DNA from: Maricaulis maris_C
GTDB taxonomy: Bacteria; Pseudomonadota; Alphaproteobacteria; Caulobacterales; Maricaulaceae
Reading direction: 5' to 3'
Assembly (NCBI RefSeq): GCF_049116555.1
Contig: NZ_JAGDYT010000001.1
Coordinates: 682,001-746,000 of the forward strand
Length of the DNA: 64,000 nucleotides
The position numbers were made by a program, and so were the translations under genes. Each line of letters begins with the position of its first letter. The stretch's first letter is position 1. Positions 59,123-64,000 of this stretch are shown here, piece after piece. The notes below the pieces were generated by a model that worked only from the letters and a program-made list of their open reading frames with translations, made no database searches and was not told where the DNA came from.

Positions 59123-60880
59123 ATGTCCTATCGCGCGCCCGTCGATGAAATGCGTTTCACGCTCGAAGAAGTGGCGGCCGTGGAAGGGCTGAAGGCAACC
59201 GGAGCCTTTCCCGATTTCTCCTCTGATCTCACCGGCGCCATCCTGGAGGAAGCCGCCAAGCTCGCCGAAGGCGTGCTGGCGCCGCTCAACAAGGTGGGTG
59301 ATGCCGAGCATTGCAAGCTGGCCAATGACATGGTGACCACGCCGACCGGCTTCAAGGAAGCCTATGCCCAATTTGTCGAGGGTGGCTGGCAAGGCCTGCA
59401 ATTCGAGGCCGATCATGGGGGTATGGGCCTGCCCCGTGCGCTCGGCGTCGCCGTGCTGGAGATGATCCAGGGTGCCAATCTCGCATTCGGTCTCGGTCCG
59501 ATGCTGACCTATGGCGCCATCGAGGCGCTGATCGCGCATGGCACGGATGAGCAGAAGGCGATGTATCTGCCCAAGCTGATCACCGGCGAATGGTCAGGCA
59601 CGATGAATCTCACCGAACCCTCTGCCGGTTCCGATGTCGGCGCGCTGCGCACAAAGGCCGAGCCCAACCCGGATGGCAGCTGGGCAATTTCCGGCCAGAA
59701 AATCTACATCACCTGGGGTGATCATGATTGCGCCGACAATATCATTCACCTCGTTCTGGCGCGCACGCCGGATTCGCCGTCCGGCACCAAGGGCATCTCG
59801 CTCTTCATCGTGCCGAAAGTCCTGCCAGACGGCGCGACCAATTCGCTCAAGGCGATCGGTCTGGAGCACAAGCTAGGCATTCATGGCTCGCCGACCTGCA
59901 CCATGGAATATGCCGGCGCGACCGGCTGGCTGATCGGTGGCGAAAATGCCGGCATGCGCTGCATGTTCACGATGATGAATTCGGCCCGTCTCAATGTTGG
60001 CGTTCAGGGCGTCGGCATTGCCGAGCGTGCCTATCAGCAGGCGCTCGCCTATGCGGCGGACCGCAAGCAGGGCAAGGCATTCGACGCGGAGGGCCCGGCC
60101 CCGCACGCGATCATTCATCATCCCGATATCAAGCGGACCCTGTCCCTGATGAAGGCCAAGATCGCCGCCTCGCGCGCCATTTGCATTTCCTGCGCGGTAT
60201 CCGCCGATCTCGCGCATTATTCCGACGACGCCGAAGAAAAGGCCGCCGCCAAGCGCCGCGAGGAATTGCTGACCCCGATCGCCAAGGCCTGGTCGACCGA
60301 TATCGGGGTTGAGGTCGCCTCGGCCAATATCCAGGTCCATGGCGGAATGGGCTATATCGAGGAAACCGGCGCCGCCCAGCATTTGCGCGATGCCCGCATC
60401 ACACCGATTTATGAAGGCACGAACGCGATCCAGGCCATCGACCTGGTCGGCCGCAAGCTGTCCATGGCGGATGGCGCGGCCTTCGATGAGCTCTATGCCG
60501 ATATCGACCAGACCATCGAGAGCTGCCTGACCTCCTCCCACCCGGACCTGCCGCCGCTCGGTGAGCGTCTGCGTGACAGTCTGGAAGCCCTGCAGGAGGC
60601 AGCGGATTGGCTGGCCGAGGCCGACATGAAGGACCGTCTGGCTGGTGCCACGCCCTTCCTGACCCTGGCTGGTGAGACGGTTGGCGGATGGCTGTTGTGC
60701 GTCGGTGCCGTTTCTGCGCGTCGCCGCCAGAAGGAGAATGTCGGCGATCCGGCTTTCGCCGCCCAGCGCATCGCCCTGGCCAATTTCTTTGCCGAGGCCG
60801 TCCTGAGCCTGGCGCCGTCACGCGTCGACGACATCACCATGGGCGCCGACATGATCGACGAGGTCGGTTTCGGGCTTTAG
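59123..60880 (+). CDS. Acyl-CoA dehydrogenase (long form)
   Basis: This 585-residue flavoenzyme of the longer ACAD type, found with C-terminal helical extensions (FadE5-like), introduces a trans-2 double bond into acyl-CoA. It has the FAD-contact motif TMNLTEPSAGSDVGALRT, ISGQKIYITWGDHD, a middle GVQGVGIAERAYQQAL, QVHGGMGYIEE, and the catalytic Glu in ITPIYEGTNAIQAIDL. The reading frame is open further upstream, but AGGAG and the family start (MSYRAPVDEMRFTL) support ATG 59123. Confidence 0.93.
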   Translation: MSYRAPVDEMRFTLEEVAAVEGLKATGAFPDFSSDLTGAILEEAAKLAEGVLAPLNKVGDAEHCKLANDMVTTPTGFKEAYAQFVEGGWQGLQFEADHGGMGLPRALGVAVLEMIQGANLAFGLGPMLTYGAIEALIAHGTDEQKAMYLPKLITGEWSGTMNLTEPSAGSDVGALRTKAEPNPDGSWAISGQKIYITWGDHDCADNIIHLVLARTPDSPSGTKGISLFIVPKVLPDGATNSLKAIGLEHKLGIHGSPTCTMEYAGATGWLIGGENAGMRCMFTMMNSARLNVGVQGVGIAERAYQQALAYAADRKQGKAFDAEGPAPHAIIHHPDIKRTLSLMKAKIAASRAICISCAVSADLAHYSDDAEEKAAAKRREELLTPIAKAWSTDIGVEVASANIQVHGGMGYIEETGAAQHLRDARITPIYEGTNAIQAIDLVGRKLSMADGAAFDELYADIDQTIESCLTSSHPDLPPLGERLRDSLEALQEAADWLAEADMKDRLAGATPFLTLAGETVGGWLLCVGAVSARRRQKENVGDPAFAAQRIALANFFAEAVLSLAPSRVDDITMGADMIDEVGFGL

Positions 60881-60895
60881 CGGGGCGCTTTTCCG

Positions 60896-60911
60896 CCCCC
60901 CGTCCGGGGGG
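60896..60911. terminator. GC hairpin between convergent genes
   Basis: CCCCCC, loop GTCC, GGGGGG, 16 bases after the acyl-CoA dehydrogenase stop. No T run follows, so it is a weak terminator candidate. Confidence 0.4.
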
Positions 60912-60993
60912 AGGACGCCGGTTGGCTTGTGTCGCTCAGTGAGCGGAGGCGTCGCCCGACAGATGAAATCGCCGCGGCGATCAGGGCGCTGGC

Positions 60994-61377
60994 TCAGACC
61001 CACATCGCGTCGGCATTGGGGTGGCCACGTCCGTCGAGGAGGCGAACCAGGCCGACCACGCCGCGGATGAGCATCCACACCCAGACCAAGAGCAGCCCGA
61101 ACAGGCCGAAGGGGGCGAGGATGACGGTCATGATCATCAGCGTACACGCGACAATGCCGACCACGGCGGTCCAGAAGGATTTGATCTGGAAGGTGTAGTG
61201 CGACTGCAGCCAGTGTGGTGCCTGTTCGCGCCTTGCATAGGCGATGATCACCGCCAGCAGGCTGGAAATGCCGATGATATTGCCGACCAGGAAGAGCACA
61301 TAGTTCAGCCCGGCGAACAACTTGTCGTCGCGGTCTGCCGAACGGCTGGAACCGGGCTCGATAATTGTATCTGACAT
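60994..61377 (-). CDS. DUF4870 (Tic20-like) membrane protein
   Basis: This 127-residue protein has three to four hydrophobic helices: LNYVLFLVGNIIGISSLLAVIIAYA, WTAVVGIVACTLMIMTVILA, FGLFGLLLVWVWMLIRGVVG. QSHYTFQIKSFWTA is the DUF4870 hallmark (QN/H.A.NFQ..W style). The function is unknown. ATG 61377 was chosen at the start of the homology. Confidence 0.82.
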   Translation of the reverse strand: MSDTIIEPGSSRSADRDDKLFAGLNYVLFLVGNIIGISSLLAVIIAYARREQAPHWLQSHYTFQIKSFWTAVVGIVACTLMIMTVILAPFGLFGLLLVWVWMLIRGVVGLVRLLDGRGHPNADAMWV

Positions 61378-61588
61378 CTGGCAAATCTCCTTACCTGCCA
61401 AACATGCCAGAGGCGGAGCGGGCGTCCAAGCGGGACAGCGGGGGACATGATCCCCTGCGACCTTGCGGCCACGCCGACAGCTTAAAATACCGTCATGGAC
61501 AGGCGGGCTTCTTGGTTGTGGGGACATTTCGACGTATCGAAGACATCAACACTGACAGTCAGGACTTGTTCAGCTCGTGTTAGCCAGA

Positions 61589-61798
61589 ATGCTCGATATC
61601 CTGATCCCGGCCCTGCTGATTGGCGGCGGGCTGTTCTATCTCGGCCTGCTGGCTGCGGGATTGCTGGCGGGCTGGCATTTGCCCTATCCGGCCAGCTATT
61701 GGTGGCTGGCGGCGACCGGATGTCCGGCGCTCGGACTGGCATTGATGTATTGGCGGGCCCAATCGGCCCCGTCACTCCTGGAGGGGGAAGAGGAATGA
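61589..61798 (+). CDS. Small two-helix membrane protein
   Basis: This 69-residue protein (73 if GTG 61577 is used) has two hydrophobic helices (ILIPALLIGGGLFYLGLLAAGLL and WWLAATGCPALGLALMYW) and an acidic tail. Its stop overlaps the YbjQ gene start (ATGA), so the trio with YbjQ and lepB is one operon. No family is recognised. Confidence 0.6.
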   Translation: MLDILIPALLIGGGLFYLGLLAAGLLAGWHLPYPASYWWLAATGCPALGLALMYWRAQSAPSLLEGEEE

Positions 61799-62115
61799 GT
61801 TTGATCGTCACCATGGCCGACACGGTACCGGGGCGCGAGATTGACCGCGTTGTGGGCGTCGCCCGAGGCAATGTGGTTCGGGCCCGCTTCTTTGGCCGGG
61901 ATTTCATCGCCGGGCTGCGCAATCTCGTCGGCGGCGAAGTCCCCGAATATACCAATCTCCTGTCCGAATCCCGCGAGCAGGCTCTCGACCGCATGGCCAA
62001 GCATGCCGAAGAGCTGGGCGCTGACGCGATCGTGACACTGCGACTCACGACCTCATCGGTCATGGAAGGCGCGGCGGAAATCCTCGCTTATGGAACGGCT
62101 GTCAAACTGAAATGA
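61795..62115 (+). CDS. YbjQ/DUF74 family protein
   Basis: This 106-residue protein has the family pattern PGREIDRVVGVARGNVVRAR, the long central GGEVPEYTNLLSESREQALDRM helix region and GADAIVTLRLTTSSVM. Members form pentamers of unknown function and are sometimes labelled heavy-metal-binding. The start overlaps the upstream stop, and its stop overlaps lepB (ATGA in both). Confidence 0.88.
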   Translation: MSLIVTMADTVPGREIDRVVGVARGNVVRARFFGRDFIAGLRNLVGGEVPEYTNLLSESREQALDRMAKHAEELGADAIVTLRLTTSSVMEGAAEILAYGTAVKLK

Positions 62116-62876
62116 GTCCCTTGATGAAGCGTCTTGCTGGCCGTGCGGCCGACGAAATCCTGGAAACCGGCCGGTTCATTGCCGGTGTTGTTGCTGTCTG
62201 GCTTGGTCTGGTGACCTTTGGCTTTGCGGCTTTCCACATTCCGTCCGAGAGCATGCAGCCCTCGCTGGAAGTCGGCGACCGGGTTCTGGTGTCGAAATGG
62301 GCCTATGGCTATTCGGTCCATTCGCTGCCGCTCGGGCTGGGTTATGTTCTGCCTGACAGCTGGAATGGCCGACTTGCCTGGTCGCAGCCGCGGCGCGGGG
62401 ATGTTGTCGTGTTCCGCGACGAGAACCAGTCGCCAGCGCGTAATCTGATCAAGCGGGTCGTCGGCATTGAAGGCGATGTGATCGAAGTGCGCGAAGGCCG
62501 TCTCTATATCAATGGCGAGGTCGCGCCTCGCATGCTGGAAGATGTGCGCACCTATCGCGAGGATCGGTCCAGCACGGCGGTCACCGTCAGCCATTACACG
62601 GAAATCCTGCCGGGCGATCGTGAGCACCCGATCTATGAGCGCGGCGATAATTACGACCTCGATGATTTCGGGCCGGTCACTGTACGTCCGGGCACTGTCT
62701 TCGCCATGGGTGACAATCGCGACGCGTCGCGTGACAGCCGTGCGTCGGGCGGGCCGGGCTTCGTGCCGCTGGAAAATGTTGTCGGCCGGGCCGAGACGGT
62801 TCTCTTCACCCTCGAGCGTTGCCGCCGCGAGCAGGGCCTGCATTGCCCGACCGGCCGGGTCTGGCGCGGGCTGTAG
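62112..62876 (+). CDS. lepB: Signal peptidase I
   Basis: This 254-residue membrane protease has one N-terminal helix (FIAGVVAVWLGLVTFGFAAF), catalytic Ser in IPSESMQPSLEVGDRVLV, catalytic Lys in PARNLIKRVVGIEGDVIEV, RLYINGE and the late VFAMGDNRDASRDSRASGG box. It removes signal peptides at the periplasmic face. It is coupled to the YbjQ gene by ATGA. Whether it is the sole LepB in the genome cannot be seen. Confidence 0.94.
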   Translation: MSPLMKRLAGRAADEILETGRFIAGVVAVWLGLVTFGFAAFHIPSESMQPSLEVGDRVLVSKWAYGYSVHSLPLGLGYVLPDSWNGRLAWSQPRRGDVVVFRDENQSPARNLIKRVVGIEGDVIEVREGRLYINGEVAPRMLEDVRTYREDRSSTAVTVSHYTEILPGDREHPIYERGDNYDLDDFGPVTVRPGTVFAMGDNRDASRDSRASGGPGFVPLENVVGRAETVLFTLERCRREQGLHCPTGRVWRGL

Positions 62877-62924
62877 CACCGCTCTAGTCTCTCCCCGACA
62901 CAACAAGATCGGGGAGAGAGCCGC

Positions 62925-63797
62925 ATGAGCCTCAAGGGAAAAACCATATTCATCACCGGCGCGTCTCGCGGTATCGGTCTCGCGATCGGTGAGCGCTGTG
63001 CCCGCGACGGGGCCAATATCATCATCGCGGCCAAGTCGGACACGGTGGATCCGCGCCTGGAAGGCACGATCCACACAGCCGCCGCGGCGATCGAGGCGGC
63101 GGGCGGCCAGGCGCTGGCCGTCAAGTGTGACATCCGTGACGAGGCCCAGGTTGAAGCCGCGGTCGAGGCCGGGGTCGAGCGCTTTGGCGGTATCGACGCT
63201 GTCATCAACAATGCCTCCGCCATCTACCCGCGGCCGACGGCCGATGTGCCGATGAAGCGCTATGACCTGATGCACCAGGTCAATGGTCGCGGCACTTTCC
63301 TGACCACGCAGAAATGCCTGCCGCATCTGATGAAGGCGGAAAACCCGCACATCATCGCCCTGGCCCCGCCGCTCGACATGCGCGGCATGTGGTTCGGTCC
63401 GCACGTCGCCTATACCTCGGCGAAATATCAGATGAGCCTGTGCATCCTGGGCTGGGGCGAGGAATTCAAGGGCAAGATCGGCGCCAATGCGATCTGGCCG
63501 CGGACCGCTGTCGCCACGGCGGCGATCTCCAACGTCCTGGCCGGCGAAGAGGCGATGAAGAGCTGCCGCAAGCCGGAGATCCTGGCGGACACCGCCTATG
63601 CCGTCCTCAACAAGCCGGCGGCCGAGTTCACCGGGAATTTCATCATCGATGACAGCTTCCTGTGGGATGAGGGTGAGCGCGATCTCGACAAGTATTCCTA
63701 CGACCCGTCGATCGAGCTCCTGCCCGACTTTTTCGTGCCGGAAGAACCCGCCGCGCCTCCCGGCGTGAAGATCATGCAGATCCCTGCGGCACACTGA
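62925..63797 (+). CDS. SDR-family oxidoreductase, HSDL2-like
   Basis: This 290-residue protein has the cofactor motif IFITGASRGIGLAIGER, NNASAIYPR, and active-site AYTSAKYQMSLCILGWGEEF with Tyr and Lys. The IAPPLD-type loop (IIALAPPLDMRG) and C-terminal FIIDDSFL are typical of HSDL2-like SDRs linked to fatty-acid metabolism. The usual catalytic Ser is replaced in the APPL segment, as in that subfamily. GGGGAGAG precedes ATG. Confidence 0.87.
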   Translation: MSLKGKTIFITGASRGIGLAIGERCARDGANIIIAAKSDTVDPRLEGTIHTAAAAIEAAGGQALAVKCDIRDEAQVEAAVEAGVERFGGIDAVINNASAIYPRPTADVPMKRYDLMHQVNGRGTFLTTQKCLPHLMKAENPHIIALAPPLDMRGMWFGPHVAYTSAKYQMSLCILGWGEEFKGKIGANAIWPRTAVATAAISNVLAGEEAMKSCRKPEILADTAYAVLNKPAAEFTGNFIIDDSFLWDEGERDLDKYSYDPSIELLPDFFVPEEPAAPPGVKIMQIPAAH

Positions 63798-63888
63798 TCG
63801 GCCTGGCGGCAATCTCCCGGTCGATGCGCGACGCGCATGGCAGGCCGGGTGATTGCCGTATGGCGGGATTTGTCGGAAAGTCCTTCCG

Positions 63889-64000
63889 ATGACCGACACC
63901 TTCCTGACCATGGCCTACGCGATCGCGGCCGGATCCATCGGATTCGCGCTTGCGATGGCGGTGACCCATCGGGGTCAGCGGCGTGACCGGACCGTGTTTT
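63889..64000 (+). CDS. Membrane protein fragment, 3' truncated by window edge
   Basis: Only the first 37 codons are visible. They begin MTDTFLTMAYAIAAGSIG with one hydrophobic helix and then a basic segment HRGQRRDR. GGAAAG lies upstream. No family can be named. Confidence 0.45.
   Translation, partial: MTDTFLTMAYAIAAGSIGFALAMAVTHRGQRRDRTVF

Overview
The window is high-GC, densely coded bacterial chromosome. Gene content points to an alphaproteobacterium of the Caulobacterales/Maricaulales type, closest in flavour to Maricaulis or Hyphomonas. The evidence for this is a NadQ-type Nudix/winged-helix NAD regulator beside nadA-nadB-nadC, a TIGR02301 protein, a YgfZ-like protein, a DUF6165 protein, the tandem phytochrome-type kinases, and many ATGA or TGATG translational overlaps. 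This placement is inference from gene families, not from a marker gene: there is no rRNA or tRNA here. Most genes are ordinary core metabolism or envelope functions.

Layout. 1-871: end of a pteridine-reductase-like SDR and folB (folate). 872-7743: repeats, a SIMPL-like secreted protein, DUF4291, DUF418 and DUF4197 proteins, a beta-lactamase-fold serine hydrolase, a Ca2+/Na+ antiporter and a Nudix hydrolase. 7988-11794: two membrane histidine kinases and a single-domain response regulator, all co-directional. 11896-17303: small secreted and membrane proteins, an esterase, a phosphoribosyltransferase, a CPBP protease and a VOC protein. 16455-23907: NAD biosynthesis block, with nadA, an unknown secreted protein, nadB and nadC on the minus strand, three palindromes upstream of nadA, and nadQ with an HD hydrolase and an RluA-type pseudouridine synthase. 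23993-26448: a divergent desaturase and membrane or soluble unknowns. 26449-27998: an accessory islet with a HEAT-like gene and REP-like hairpins. 27999-34556: two paralogous KAS III-like synthases around a lipoprotein, amtB, a 29-codon mini-gene and a second serine hydrolase. 34731-39714: glutathione-dependent formaldehyde oxidation (adhC, fghA) split by a VapBC/FitAB-type toxin-antitoxin pair, repeats and a DUF5694 protein. 39740-46003: tag, ygfZ, a GT9 glycosyltransferase, a dihydroorotase-like protein, DUF6165 and a HAD-like protein. 46179-50360: a MacAB/DevBCA-like exporter operon (adaptor, ATPase, two permeases). 50464-54389: Nudix, VOC, 3-hydroxybutyrate dehydrogenase, a GIY-YIG gene between two 135-bp repeats, and yaaA. 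54715-60880: a FAD oxidoreductase, Sua5, a YceI-cytochrome b561-YceI set and an acyl-CoA dehydrogenase. 60994-64000: DUF4870, YbjQ, lepB, an SDR and a truncated gene.

What stands out is the repeat landscape. At least four families are visible. (1) A roughly 150-170 bp structured element occurs at 1072, 27666 and 36235, with a fourth, shortened copy at 54546; the long inner stem differs between copies but stays self-complementary. (2) A GGTCCTCGCCC...AAGGACC element occurs at 905, 36625, 41429 and 46008, and one copy sits in frame inside nadB, adding about 45 residues. (3) MITE-like elements with GTCATCCC...GGGATGAC ends occur at 26484, 36476, 52708 and 53216. (4) REP-like GGGACATGT hairpins flank the HEAT-like gene. 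Two short tandem triplications (17 bp and 14 bp) lie at gene junctions. No CRISPR array, prophage, intact insertion sequence or clear new defence system was found.
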